The notes: generated by a model not told the origin, from the letters alone. A stretch of DNA of 64,000 bases from Doryteuthis pealeii (GCA_023376005.1 CM042163.1:5296995-5360994), one strand, 5' to 3'; shown: positions 23,142 through 32,766, counted from the stretch's first letter. Program-made: numbers and translations.

Positions 23142-23426
23142 GGAAGCGTGTGGTGTAATGGTTAAAGTCATGGGAAATGGACTCGTCGCCCCGAGTTCAA
23201 ATCCTGGATGTGCTAATTGCATTTCACTTAGCGCTAATACCCTTGGGAAAGGTATGAATCCTACTCTCCCTCCAAATATTGATAAATAGTAGGGCAGACT
23301 GGGCTCTTTAACCTTGGTTAGGCAACCGGTCTAGGAGAAGGAAAACTCTGAATTCAAACTTGTTGAACTCCGCTTAAAAATTGACCTTGTGTCACATCCT
23401 GCTCATGCGGAGGGGTTGGTAAATAT
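23142..23426 (+). mobile_element. tRNA-derived SINE, family 1, with target duplication
   Basis: Begins GGAAGCGTGTGGTGTAATGG (A box TGGTGTAATGG), B box GAGTTCAAATCC near 23194, then a ~200-bp body ending GGGGTTGGTAAATA. The flanks ATATATCCCTTGGTA (23127-23141) and ATATATCCCTTGATA (23427-23441) form a 15-bp TSD with one change, showing LINE-driven insertion. Other copies: 29519-29806, 36250-36440, 52590-52870 and 56600-56760, all minus. Confidence 0.9.
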
Positions 23427-23738
23427 ATATATCCCTTGATAAATCTTTGACCTTTGGAAATTTTTTTAATGCATGTTAGTGTAATTAATCAATCGTGGGT
23501 TTTAGTTTATAATTTGATAATTATTCTCATAAATCATACGCAGAGAATTTCGAGGAAGATATCACCAGGCATATAACAAAATGGACAAATCCTAGCAACA
23601 AGGTAACAGCTGCAGAACTTAGCTTGCAAAAATATGACGGAGGGATTTTTATCCCGAAATATTAAGAATAAATCAAAGGTAAATGAACAACATTTTTCTG
23701 CACTCTTGCATTGTGATAGCCTTCAAAGCCAACTACCA

Positions 23739-23742
<4 letters not shown>

Positions 23743-23795
<53 letters not shown>

Positions 23796-23909
23796 TTAAT
23801 TATCAACTAATTAATTTTCAAGAATTAGGTATGACTTCAATTAAGCACATATCCTCCAAAAATTGTCGGCTAAAAGCCATATCAAATAAACACAGTGTTT
23901 ATTTACGTA

Positions 23910-23970
<61 letters not shown>
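23743..23970 (-). mobile_element. (TA)n arrays around a Penelope-type terminal block
   Basis: Between (TA)n at 23743-23791 and 23917-23968 lies the block from TCATTAATTATCAACTAATT to GTTTATTTACGTACTC, identical in layout to the far right part of the 31.5-kb fold-back (AAATTGTCGGCTAAAAGCC included). The hammerhead part is not present in this piece. Confidence 0.65.
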
Positions 23971-24001
23971 TTGAAAGGAAGAAAAACTCAACACCGTAAT
24001 T

Positions 24002-24091
24002 CCATAATAAATTTATTTCGACCAAAATTGGGGCCTTTATAAATCTAAGTAGATTTAATATAGCTCCCCAAAATTTCGTCTCATCAGATGG
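24002..24091 (-). ncRNA. Hammerhead ribozyme with extended stem II
   Basis: Minus strand: stem I CCAT, core CTGATGA, a long stem II (about 66 nt, GAC...GTC at its base, GGGG/CCCC higher up, and an inner AATCTA/TAGATT hairpin), GAA, palindromic stem III ATAAATTTAT, T at the cleavage position, then ATGG pairing with CCAT. Core bases are canonical. Stem I is only 4 bp and stem II has mismatches, so activity is uncertain. Confidence 0.65.
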
Positions 24092-24237
24092 TAGATCAAG
24101 ATAATTTGAACTGCATAACTGAAAAATGTACTTCTAAAAAAAAATCTTTTTTTTTTTGATCATACAATAATAGTACAGTGTATCTTAGAAATCACATATA
24201 GAATCATCCCTTACTACCAAGTTTTGGATACCTCTCA

Positions 24238-24240
<3 letters not shown>

Positions 24241-24333
<93 letters not shown>

Positions 24334-24346
24334 TGTGTGTGTGTGT
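24241..24346. repeat. (TA)n then (TG)n microsatellite
   Basis: Compound array ending just before the Penelope-like element. Confidence 0.95.
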
Positions 24347-25010
24347 TGTTGAACTCAATGGACAATTCTTGTCTGATGAGTTTTTGTTCGATCCTTTCTA
24401 ACTGTCTGGCCATCTTTTCAATATCCGGGTGGAATTAGTGTATAAATCCACCAAAGGTTTTACCAGGAGTGCTTTCTGCCTCAGGCACCAGGCAATAAGC
24501 CTTGCCCTTACCCCCAATTAGAAGACGGGTCAGGTGATGGAACTAAGCTGTTATTAAATCTTACCCAGTCGACGCGAATGACAGATAAATGTGCCAGAAA
24601 GTTGATTTCGTTATGTCGGAGTTACCACTGAAAATATATTGAACAAGTTTTTCTATAATATTATATCAAACGCAGGAAAGCCAGTGAGGATTAAAATAAA
24701 ATAAAATTAGATAAAAAAAAATCTCCCAGTCGCAAAGGTTTTACCAGGAGCGCTTTCTGCACAACTTAGTGCTATCATCAGGTGTGGAACTGGTGAGATG
24801 TTTCCATTGTAATTAGGAATTAGTAGGAGGTTCTTTTAAACAAACAGTAGCAGTAGGAATTAGGAGGAGGGTCTCACAAGTTTATAAGAATGTTATGGGG
24901 AATGGTGGGAGGAGAATTGGCGGGAAATTATAGGCATTTGAGAACATGTTGACTGGCTTCAAAGTTTATCTTGTTTAAGGTGGGCTTTTTTTGTTTAATG
25001 TATTCGGCTT
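24347..25010 (-). mobile_element. Penelope-like element: terminal region
   Basis: Non-coding terminal part of a Penelope-like element (pseudo-LTR type), interrupted at 24480-24733 by repeat X. Its second half (about 24734-25010) is repeated in reverse orientation at 25375-25670, making a large inverted repeat around the endonuclease piece. A degenerate hammerhead core (CTGATGA...GAAAGCGCTC) lies on the minus strand near 24742-24785. Confidence 0.75.
24480..24733. mobile_element. Repeat X with 27-bp target duplication
   Basis: Second copy of the unit at 16482-16733. It is flanked by AAAGGTTTTACCAGGAG then (T/C)GCTTTCTGC at 24453-24479 and 24734-24760, 27 bp with one difference. This is unusually long for a TSD and identifies the exact borders. 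No ORF, no tRNA-like boxes that I can see. Confidence 0.8.
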
Positions 25011-25083
25011 CGAGTATTTGAAGTTTTTTTTGTGCACTATAACTGTATTATCAGTTTAAATTTTTTCGGTAATTAGAGGGGGG

Positions 25084-25375
25084 GGGGCAGGCATTGATGT
25101 TATTTTAAGTGTTGCATTATGGAGCTTGTATCCGTTAGATGTAGTGTTAACCGGCGTGACAATGTCGTCGTTGTATGACCAATATACGTGCTTTCAACTA
25201 TGGAAAGGCAGTCTCCTACTGGACATTTAAATTTATACACGAGATTCGTCTCATTAACACGTGCAGTTTTGGGGGATGCGTTGTTGCAAGTGACAAGGTT
25301 GGTGGTTTTAAACTTTTGGTAATAGATAATTAGTTTTATTTTGTTGTTGAGGTCAGTGGAAGAAACATTAAACAA
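25084..25375 (-). pseudogene. Penelope-like element GIY-YIG endonuclease fragment
   Basis: The minus-strand frame reads NETNLVYKFKCPVGDC, then ESTYIGHTTTTLSRRLTLHL and IMQHLK. YKF.CP..DC..S.Y.G.T...L..R...H is the GIY-YIG nuclease of canonical Penelope-like retroelements, with the zinc-ligand Cys pair and the YIG...R..H residues present. The frame stops soon after IMQHLK; the upstream reverse transcriptase is absent from this piece. Confidence 0.85.
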
Positions 25376-25680
25376 AAAAAGCCCACCTTAAACAAGATAA
25401 ACTTCGAAACGAGTCAACATGTTCTCAAATGCCTATAATTTCCCGCCAATTCTCCTCCCACCATTCCCCATAATTTCTTATAAACTTGAGAGTCCCTCCT
25501 CCTCCTACTAATTCCTACTGCTACTGTTTATTTAAAAGAAACTTGTGAGCCCCTCCTCCAACAATTTCTACTGCTACTATTTGTTTCAAAAGAAACAACG
25601 CAAACATCTCATCAGTTTCACACCTGATGATGGGACTAATTAGTGCAGAAAGCTCTCGTGGTAAAACCTTTGGTATTTTT
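25376..25680 (+). mobile_element. Inverted copy of the Penelope terminal region
   Basis: Reverse complement of 24734-25010 with indels (shared AAGCCCACCTTAAACAAGAT, TCCCGCCAATTCTCCTCCCA, CACACCTGATGAT, GGTAAAACCTTTGG). On the plus strand it carries its own degenerate hammerhead core (CTGATGA near 25625, GAAAGCTCTC near 25648). Confidence 0.75.
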
Positions 25681-26345
25681 ATTGATATAGTTTTTATAGA
25701 GGATTATTATTGGTGAAGATTTTCCGTATATTGGTGAATGTGAATTTGTCAGTGTTATTGTTATGTTGTGTCATTAGATGTTGTTTTATGGCACTAGTAT
25801 CTGAAAGGTGATATGTAAGACGATGGTTGAGGATGTTTGTCGAATGGCCAATATAGGTATTAGTTTTGAAATTGTTTTTCCCAAGACACTCTTGAAATGA
25901 GTAGGTAAATTTATGATCTATTTTGGTTTAGGAAGATTTTAGGCGAGTTTGTGTTATATTTAACTATGAAGTTTGACTTTTTAAAATTGGTAGATATAAC
26001 CCGAAACGGAAAGACGTGTTTAGCCAATTGAAGGAATATCTTCGAATCAAACATACAAAGAAGGACAATTTCTACGAACTCAGATTAGTGATTATCAAAC
26101 ATAAAACCCTTTTTTACTTTATGACAATTAGCGATAAACGAAACTCTTTTCTCTTCTCGGTTTAATGAATGTTTTTAATTAAACCTTTTGTCGTGTTCCC
26201 AAATCCCTTACTCCGACAAATGTGGGTGTTGATAAATTTCCCCATCTTTATTTTAGAGTTTTTTTTTGTTTTGTTTTATCGTAGGATTGTGTAGCAACGA
26301 AGATATCATCAACGTACCCGGGTATTTATTTTGGGTTTAGTTATT
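25681..26345 (-). pseudogene. Penelope-like element: reverse transcriptase to GIY-YIG remnant
   Basis: On the minus strand, 26319-26302 encodes GYVDDI, continued as FVATQSYDKTK: the YVDD catalytic box of a reverse transcriptase. Further down, about 25960-25780 reads KFTYSFQECLG, TNTYIGHSTNIL and NHRLTYHLSDTSAIKQHL, a second GIY-YIG domain, different in sequence from that at 25.1 kb. The segment between is frameshifted. So two distinct Penelope-like copies abut here. Confidence 0.8.
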
Positions 26346-26985
26346 ACTGTGTTACGCCTCAAAGATATGTCAACGATTAATAAAATGGCGGTTGCCGATT
26401 GTTTGAAAAAGTGGGGAGTAAGAATTCCAAAAATGCAATAACGGAACTAACAGACGCTGAATTCAAAATCGAGTGCCAAAAAGAAGAAGCGGGAATTCTA
26501 AGAAGAAGGAGGAGAATTCAATAAAGTTTTGAGGATGACAAGCAAGTAGTCGTCACGTAAACAAGCCAGCTCCATTATCGAAAAATGAAAGAAGACAAAA
26601 TAATAAGACAAAGGAAAAGGACTTTGCCCAGTATGCTGTTCTACATTTCTGTAACTTTATTTAATACAGGTTGTTATTTGAATACGACTTCGTTATTTCT
26701 CCATTGTGTTGAATCATGTTTGAGGCTAGTAAGATGTGTACAACATATATATAAAATATATATATAACCCACGACTTACAACAGATATACGTGGTTCAAA
26801 GTTAACTGACCTGAAAATGAAGAAGGTTTTAAATAAAATAACTGGTGTATTATATCTTTTATTCATTAATATATCAACACTGAAAATTTCATTAAATTCG
26901 GTTAATTCTCTGATTTTTGGTTTTTCTTTCTTTCTGCGGGATGACATACGATGGTGGAATTTGTGTACGTTAAGATCGATTTAAC
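26346..26985. other. No recognised gene
   Basis: A purine-rich stretch (26460-26620) and short TA tract near 26745. Short frames on both strands show no known motif. Confidence 0.4.
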
Positions 26986-27860
26986 CAGAAAGGGGATTTA
27001 TCTGAGGACATCAGGTAACAACTTTTCGCCAGGGAAATCTATAAGACCATCCCCTCAAAATGGTATCTCGATTCATCCACCGTATGATGACAAATGATTT
27101 ACAAATGGAGTGTATTTAACACGATCACAGCTCTTCCTAAAAGTGGACGTCCATCAAAACAATCAGAGATGAGATAAAAGCCAACCATACATCACCTTGA
27201 GAGAAAGTTGCAGACATTTTAATCAGCATCTGGAGTTAATGTACATGTGTTTACAATCAGACGAAAAATTGAATGAACGTGGCATTCATTGGGGGAAGGC
27301 TAGAAGGAAATCTCTGCTTTTAACAAAGAACAAAGCGGTCCGTTTAAACTTTGCCAGATAACACTTGGACAAAGCAGATACATTATGGGAGTCCATTCAT
27401 CTGGACTGATGAATGAAAGGTAGAATTGTTTAGTCACAATCCAAGCTGCCATGTTTGGCGAAAAGCCAACACTGTCCAACGAGAAGAGAACCTCACTCCA
27501 ACAGTGAAAGCATGAGGATGGAAATCTGCGGCTGCTTTTCTGTCTCTGGATCTGAACGGGTTCATATTATCCAGGGAAATATGAATTCTCAACCCTATCA
27601 ACAAATTCTGGATCAGAATATCCTAGCAACCGCCTGGGATTTAAAACTAGACCTAAAATTTGTTGTGCAACAAGACAGTGACCCGAAGAATATCTACAAA
27701 ACAGTCATTGAATTGCTTAAAAGGGAAAAGGATTCATATTCTGGATTGACCTAATTAAAATCTGGATCTCAATCCAATAGAAATAAATGTTTTGGTCTAA
27801 TCTGAAGCTGGTTCATGTCAGATGTCCCTCTCGCCTGTCTCAACTGGATGAATTTTTCAA
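26986..27860 (+). pseudogene. Tc1-like transposase pseudogene
   Basis: Shifting among frames, the DNA encodes GRPSK.SE, WTDE, LFSHNPSCHVWRKANTVQRE, ENLTPTVK, then LDLNGF, NIYKTVIEL and LDLNPIE: the order of a Tc1 transposase (linker, DE-type catalytic segments, C-terminal P-I-E block). Intact Tc1 proteins are about 340 residues; here stops and frameshifts occur every few tens of codons. I found no TIRs at the borders. The longest open piece is 27455-27754. Confidence 0.8.
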
Positions 27861-28181
27861 GGGGGGGGTAGTGTGTGGGGGGGAACTTTCCAACAGTAAA
27901 TGCAAGAGACTTGTTAGTAACTACAGAAGACGTTTCGTTGAATTAATCACTACATACTAACTAAATGAGTTTACATATGTTTACACATATCAAATGTTCA
28001 GTTTGGGTGAAATAAAACCATTTTTTAAAATCAAATAATTGAAATAGATTCTTGTTTTTGTGTTCATTATTCGCAAAGTCTACTTCATAAATTGTTTGGA
28101 TACAAATTTAATTGGATTATTTTTATTTTTTCACAATAACAATGACCATGTCTGGGGGTTCACCAATACTTAAAGCGGTAC

Positions 28182-28183
<2 letters not shown>

Positions 28184-28253
<70 letters not shown>

Positions 28254-28276
28254 CTGTGTCTGTGTGTGTGTGTGTG
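28184..28276. repeat. (TA)n then (TG)n microsatellite
   Basis: Compound dinucleotide array next to the fold-back at 28277. Confidence 0.95.
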
Positions 28277-28459
28277 GTTGAAAGTAGAGGAAAATGTGGA
28301 TATAACAACACAAAACGACTATGTTCAATTGATATTTCGCCTCATTATTGAGGCTTCTTCAGAAACTTCTGAAGAAGCATCAACCAATAATGAGGCGAAA
28401 AAATCAATTGAACATAGTCGTTTTGTGTTGATATACCCACATTTTCCTCTACTTTCAAC
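28277..28459. repeat. Fold-back of ~91-bp arms
   Basis: 28277-28367 and 28370-28459 are reverse complements (GTTGAAAGTAGAGGAAAATG ... CTACTTTCAAC). The centre reads GAGGCTTCTTCAGAAAC. The minus strand has CTGAAGA, stem GCCTC/GAGGC and GAAA, a hammerhead-like order with one extra base; the rest does not complete a ribozyme. Confidence 0.8.
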
Positions 28460-28526
28460 CACATTTTGTCGGATTTATTCAATCTTTCACTCCTCATATA
28501 TATATATATGTGTATGTGTGTGTGTA

Positions 28527-28622
28527 GTATATTAGGAAAAATGAAAAAAAACACAGGTTTAAATGGGTTAAGTGGTGATTAACCCATTTAAACCTGTGTT
28601 TTTTTCATTTTTCTTGATATAC
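28527..28622. repeat. Short palindrome with ~43-bp arms
   Basis: Arms containing AAACACAGGTTTAAATGGGT and its complement, with GTATATTAGG/..GATATAC at the ends. The arm is a second copy of the Penelope-type end at 20.3 kb. Confidence 0.8.
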
Positions 28623-28649
28623 TAGATACCGTCAGATTCACTTCCTTTC

Positions 28650-28654
<5 letters not shown>

Positions 28655-28715
<61 letters not shown>
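28655..28715. repeat. (AC)n then (AT)n microsatellite
   Basis: Compound array. Further short TA, CT and CA arrays lie at 28895-29010. Confidence 0.9.
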
Positions 28716-28723
<8 letters not shown>

Positions 28724-28790
28724 ATAATATGGGTGCTATATCTCTTAGTAGATAGCGCTCAATATCAATGATAGAGCGTATATATTTGAC

Positions 28791-28890
28791 TTAAGGTAAC
28801 GTGATCTTCAGACCAAAACCTGGTCTGAAAATCGCATAGGCGAGAAATTTTTAGTAACCAGGTGTTGACTCCACGCCCACGCTACCTTAA
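28791..28890 (+). ncRNA. Hammerhead-like hairpin element with A at position 8 (copy 1)
   Basis: The outer stem TTAAGGTAACGTG / CACGCTACCTTAA (28791-28803, 28878-28890) encloses a hammerhead-shaped fold: stem I ACCTGGT/ACCAGGT (28818-28824, 28857-28863), core CTGAAAA (28825-28831), stem II TCGC-ATAG-GCGA, GAA, stem III ATT/AGT, and A of GTA before stem I. The only core deviation is A in place of G8, the general acid in cleavage. Copy 2 at 30739-30868 keeps the fold with different stem bases. Confidence 0.7.
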
Positions 28891-28921
<31 letters not shown>

Positions 28922-28934
28922 ACACACACACACA

Positions 28935-28971
<37 letters not shown>

Positions 28972-28976
28972 GTATA

Positions 28977-29013
<37 letters not shown>

Positions 29014-29179
29014 AAATTAAGTGAATATAGATGGGTAAATTTTGCGCCTGCGCTGTTTTTCAGGTGTTGTCTACTGTGCAGCAAACTAAAGTCAGTTGTC
29101 CGTGAGGAAAGCAGTAACATGAAACAATTCACTCCTCCAAAAATTTGGAAATGTACAGTTTGACATTTACACCGGAAGA

Positions 29180-30170
29180 ACTTCCAAATTTGTTGGTGAG
29201 ATCCAGGCCATGATTGACAACGATCCAGAAAGTCAATCAAGCCCATAGCCGGGGACACGTGAGTGTCTGAGTTTCTTAGCAGGCATGTAGTGCTATTTCT
29301 CATACAAGATAAGAAAGGGATATTTTTAAATCACAGGTCATGTATGACAAGAGGTAAGGATTTTGAACAAACACAAGCTTTTTTTTTTTCAGATTCCTGC
29401 CAGGATCAGATGGTGAATTCATAAAACAACCGTTGACTTTCTCTGTCCCCACAAGACGTACTGATTGTGGTGAAAAGCACACAGCCAGTCCACATCTTGA
29501 TAGTGACGTTATGTATATATATTTACCAACCCCTCCGCACGAGCAGGATGCGACACAAGGTCAATTTCTTAAGCGGAGTTCAACAGGTTTGAAATCAGAG
29601 TTTTCATTCTCCTAGACCGGTTGCCTAACCAAGGTTAAAGAGCCCAGTCTGCCCTACTATTTACCCATAGCTGGAGGGAGAGTAGGATTCATACCTTTCC
29701 CAAGGGTATTAGCGCTAAGTGAAATGCAATTACCACGTCCAGGATTTGAACTCGGGGCGACGAGTCCATTTCCCATGACTTTAACCATTACACCACGCGC
29801 TTCCTACAGTGACGTTATGTATATCTTCCAACATGACTCCGCATTCAACAGTGAGGCCTACATCAAGTACTTGGAGGAGGTAGTGCTGTATTGGACCGGG
29901 AGGGTGACTATTGGATGACCCTACGTCTGACAACAGGACTGCGCCGTGCCACACAAGCAAGAGAATCCAATTTTATCTGTGAGAAAATCCCCCCCCCCAC
30001 ATACTCCTTAACATCTAGCTACCTATTTCCCCAGATTGCAACTTCTTTGATTGTTATGTGGGACAGGGTTAAGCGAGATACCAACAAAACTTAGTGCAAC
30101 CACAGAGATGAACTGAAGGAAAGGATAATGGTAGTATTTACCAATTTAACCAAGACATTACTGGAGTTCG
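29180..30170 (+). pseudogene. Mariner/Tc1-superfamily transposase, split by a SINE
   Basis: Before the SINE, the plus strand reads DNDPESQSS and YFSYKIRKG; after a frameshift DQMVN.., then PTRRTDCGEKH. After the SINE it reads DVMYIFQHDSAFN, YIKYLEEVVLYW, a degraded QQDSAPCH-like segment (QQDCAVPHK) and a remnant of the PD/YVW block (LCGTGLSEIPTKL). This is the order of a DDE transposase of the IS630-Tc1-mariner group. Several stops, so it is dead. Length spanned, minus the SINE, fits ~230 residues, so the N-terminus is missing. Confidence 0.7.
29519..29807 (-). mobile_element. tRNA-derived SINE, family 1, inside a transposase pseudogene
   Basis: Reverse complement of the 23142-23426 family. 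It is flanked by a perfect 17-bp TSD, AGTGACGTTATGTATAT, at 29502-29518 and 29808-29824. A box and B box both intact in minus orientation. Confidence 0.9.
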
Positions 30171-30738
30171 TGGTAATGATGCTTTGGCCCCGATACCATG
30201 CCCGATCGTAAGGCCATGATCTAATGAAAGCTTTTTTTTGTTGTATACTCTCTTTACTTCTATTATTCTTCTGCTCATCTTTGGTATCTTACGTTCTTCT
30301 TCCAGCGTCTGGACTTCGTCTTGGGGATTTCGTGTTTGGTCTTCCATTGGGGATTTCTCTTTATCAGAAGCCCTGTGTCATTGGTAGTTTTTAGATTTCG
30401 ATTTGCTTTAGATCATATTTTATTCCGAAATCCCCACCAGACTACCTGCGCAGATTGAGTCGGCAGTGCGCTTAACATGACTTACCACCTTCGTGGTTTG
30501 GCCGATACTGAACTAAACTCTCTTTCTAATCTAAACCGGAAGAGGGTCTTCTCCACCGATTATCACGGTATCCCCCCAGAAGGAGGATCAGAATGAAGTC
30601 AAGCTGAGTCACTCAATCCTTCAAGGCCGCCGGCTGCAAATTATAACAGCCATTATGGTTTCTACACTAATGGTACATAAGTGTTAGGAATCTAATAATT
30701 ATGTAACATTTCAGCCGCACAGGTTTTGTTGAAATAAC

Positions 30739-30868
30739 TAAGTTAGGGGAGCATAGACATCGTTACTCTCGTTCAAACCAAGAAGCCCACTTGGTTTGAA
30801 AATCGCATAGGCGAGAAACTGTGAGTAACCAAGTGCCGTTGACTTCATGTCTATGCTATCCTAACTTA
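30739..30868 (+). ncRNA. Hammerhead-like hairpin element with A at position 8 (copy 2)
   Basis: Outer stem TAAGTTAGGGGAGCATAGAC (from 30739) with ATGTCTATGCTATCCTAACT (from 30847). Inside: stem I CACTTGGT/ACCAAGTG (30788-30795, 30828-30835), core TTGAAAA (30796-30802), stem II TCGC-ATAG-GCGA (30803-30814), GAA, stem III ACT-GTG-AGT, A of GTA at 30827. Relative to copy 1, stem I has a C-G to T-A exchange on both sides, and the outer stem differs yet still pairs. Here position 3 is T, which could pair with A8. Confidence 0.7.
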
Positions 30869-30889
30869 GATATATAAGCTCTATCAACG

Positions 30890-31166
30890 ATAGGCCGGTT
30901 TAGCTTCGCCGGTAGAGCACTCACCTAGGAATCACAAGGTTTCTGGTTTGATCCCGGTCCCCGCCAACTCAGCGTATGAGTAGCACAGATTGGGTAATCT
31001 GAACTGTGCGGTAAAGTGGGGAGCTGACAGTAGGTGTGGCGCTCCATCTCTGCAAAAACAATCTCCCTGGTCTAGCGCTAGCGAAAAGGGGATAGGCTTC
31101 CTCGCAGTCCAACCGATACCGACAATAGGTCACTCCGCCAACTTTACGTAGAACTATTGTCTCTCA

Positions 31167-31215
<49 letters not shown>
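30890..31215 (+). mobile_element. tRNA-derived SINE, family 2, ending in (TA)n
   Basis: Starts GGCCGGTTTAGCTTCGCCGG (A-box region), B box GGTTTGATCCC near 30950, conserved body AACTCAGCGTATGAGTAG, GTGGCGCTCCA and TCTAGCGCTAGCGAAAAG, then ACTTTACG and (TA)n at 31171-31214. Related: 14732 (3' half), 43738-43966 (minus), 48497-48680, 53478-53625 (minus) and 59655-59905 (minus). Confidence 0.8.
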
Positions 31216-31217
<2 letters not shown>

Positions 31218-31441
31218 GAAAAGTTGACTTACCGGTGAATTTGGTCACGATGGTTACTAAGTGCAAAATTCAGCGATATAACAAATAAAAAGTGCTCAAT
31301 ACTAAGTAGAGCAAATTTATTATAAAATGGGTACAAGAGATAACCTACTCGAGTTTCACCATAAGGATCTCCAGGGTTAAATCCACTGAATTAATCGAGA
31401 CACTGATTAATAGCAGTCGATCTCACGTGTGTGGTCATTGC

Positions 31442-31507
<66 letters not shown>

Positions 31508-31511
<4 letters not shown>

Positions 31512-31975
31512 GGAGGATATGTGCTTAATTGAAGTCATACCTAATTTTTGAAAATTAATTAGTTAATAATTAATGAATTTAGGTGGGCATATATGTTCTA
31601 ATGTAAGACTAAACAAATCGAGAAAATGTTAATCCCTGAATGTACATTTCGACCTATTAGGTCTCATCAGCAAGGTTATAGACATGGGAGACTGCTCCGT
31701 GTGTGACTCGAAACCTCGACTGCCAAGCTGAGATTCTAACCACTACACCAGCTGGCCAATCCCAGATTCTTAACCTTGCTGATGAAACCTAATAGGTATT
31801 GACATTTTCTCGATTTGTTTAGCCTTACATTTGAATATATATCCCCGCTTAAATTCTTTAATTATTAACTAATTTTTTTTCAAAAATTAGGTATGACTTC
31901 AATTAAGCACATATCCTCCAAAAATTGTCGGCTAAAAGCCATATCAAATAAACACAGTGTTTATTTACGTACTCA

Positions 31976-31980
<5 letters not shown>
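31508..31980. mobile_element. Fold-back with hammerhead arm and tRNA-like centre
   Basis: 31508-31693 (left arm) and 31768-31925 (right arm) are reverse complements. The centre (about 31697-31767) has, on the minus strand, TGGTGTAGTGG and GGTTTCGAGTC, a tRNA-like A box and B box. The right arm continues for 55 bp more (AAATTGTCGGCTAAAAGCC). Left arm hammerhead is intact (next entry); the right arm has lost the GAAA and cleavage-site part. Confidence 0.75.
31634..31675 (-). ncRNA. Hammerhead ribozyme
   Basis: Same motif as at 18357-18398: CCTTG, CTGATGA, stem II GACCT/GGTC, GAA, palindromic ATGTACAT, T at the cleavage position (ATT, allowed as NUH), CAGGG. Only the cleavage nucleotide differs from the 18-kb copy. 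Confidence 0.85.
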
Positions 31981-32029
<49 letters not shown>

Positions 32030-32030
32030 G
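31977..32030. repeat. (AC)n, (AT)n and (GATA)n microsatellite
   Basis: Compound array at the right border of the fold-back. Confidence 0.95.
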
Positions 32031-32428
32031 ATAGATAGATATTTTTAGTATACATTTATTTGTATGGGCACAAATAAATATATACTAAAGTTATATATTT
32101 ATTATCTATTTATTTATTTATTTATTAACGCTCTATCGCAGATACTGAGCACTCTCCTAATGATACCGTACGTTGGCTTACTATTGCCTCTTCAAGTGTG
32201 ATAGAGCCAACCATACACATTGATATATATATGTTACACCTATGGCGGACCAAATGCATCTCTGCTGCACGTCTCTGCTGCACGTCTCTGCACATTTGCT
32301 GCACTTTACGTCTTTCGTTTTCTGGCCGTCGTCTTGTGTCATCTGCAAGTTTAACTGGACCTCCACTATTGTGCTCGTGACAAAGCGCCCCCGGGCGACC
32401 CCCGCCCACCAAAAGGCAAACAATCAAC

Positions 32429-32430
<2 letters not shown>

Positions 32431-32487
<57 letters not shown>
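32431..32487. repeat. (AG)n microsatellite, left flank of GC-rich repeat
   Basis: Uninterrupted AG array abutting copy B of the GC-rich repeat. Confidence 0.95.
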
Positions 32488-32488
<1 letters not shown>

Positions 32489-32490
<2 letters not shown>

Positions 32491-32763
32491 ATTTGTCTCA
32501 TACCCTACTTGTATGGACTGGGCACAAGGCCTCGTTTTAACGTGGGCCCACCCACAAGCCGAAGCTGATGGGTGGGAGAGAACAAAAATTGCGTCGATTC
32601 CGTCGGCATTCTCCCACGAGGGGGGCGCCTCAGGCGCTGGGCAATAAACCCAGCCCTGCCCCCAAAGGGGCAGGTAATGCCTGGAGGGATAGCCCTCTGA
32701 GATCGACGCTATTAATTTAACACAACTCACCGGTCCAGTGGCCGAAGCACACCGGACCTCCGT

Positions 32764-32765
<2 letters not shown>
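32489..32765 (+). repeat. GC-rich structured repeat, copy B
   Basis: TTTATTTGTCTCATACCCTA to GACCTCCGTCC. Sits exactly between two (AG)n arrays. Relative to other copies its late hairpin is GAGGG/CCCTC in place of GGGGG/CCCCC, a paired change. End hairpin GGTCC/GGACC with a GGCCGAAGC loop is intact. Confidence 0.8.

Positions 32766-32766
<1 letters not shown>

Noticed and set aside
28330..28400. Hammerhead in the centre of the 28.3-kb fold-back
   Set aside because: CTGAAGA and GAAA are present, but there is an extra base before stem II and no cleavage site or stem I partner.
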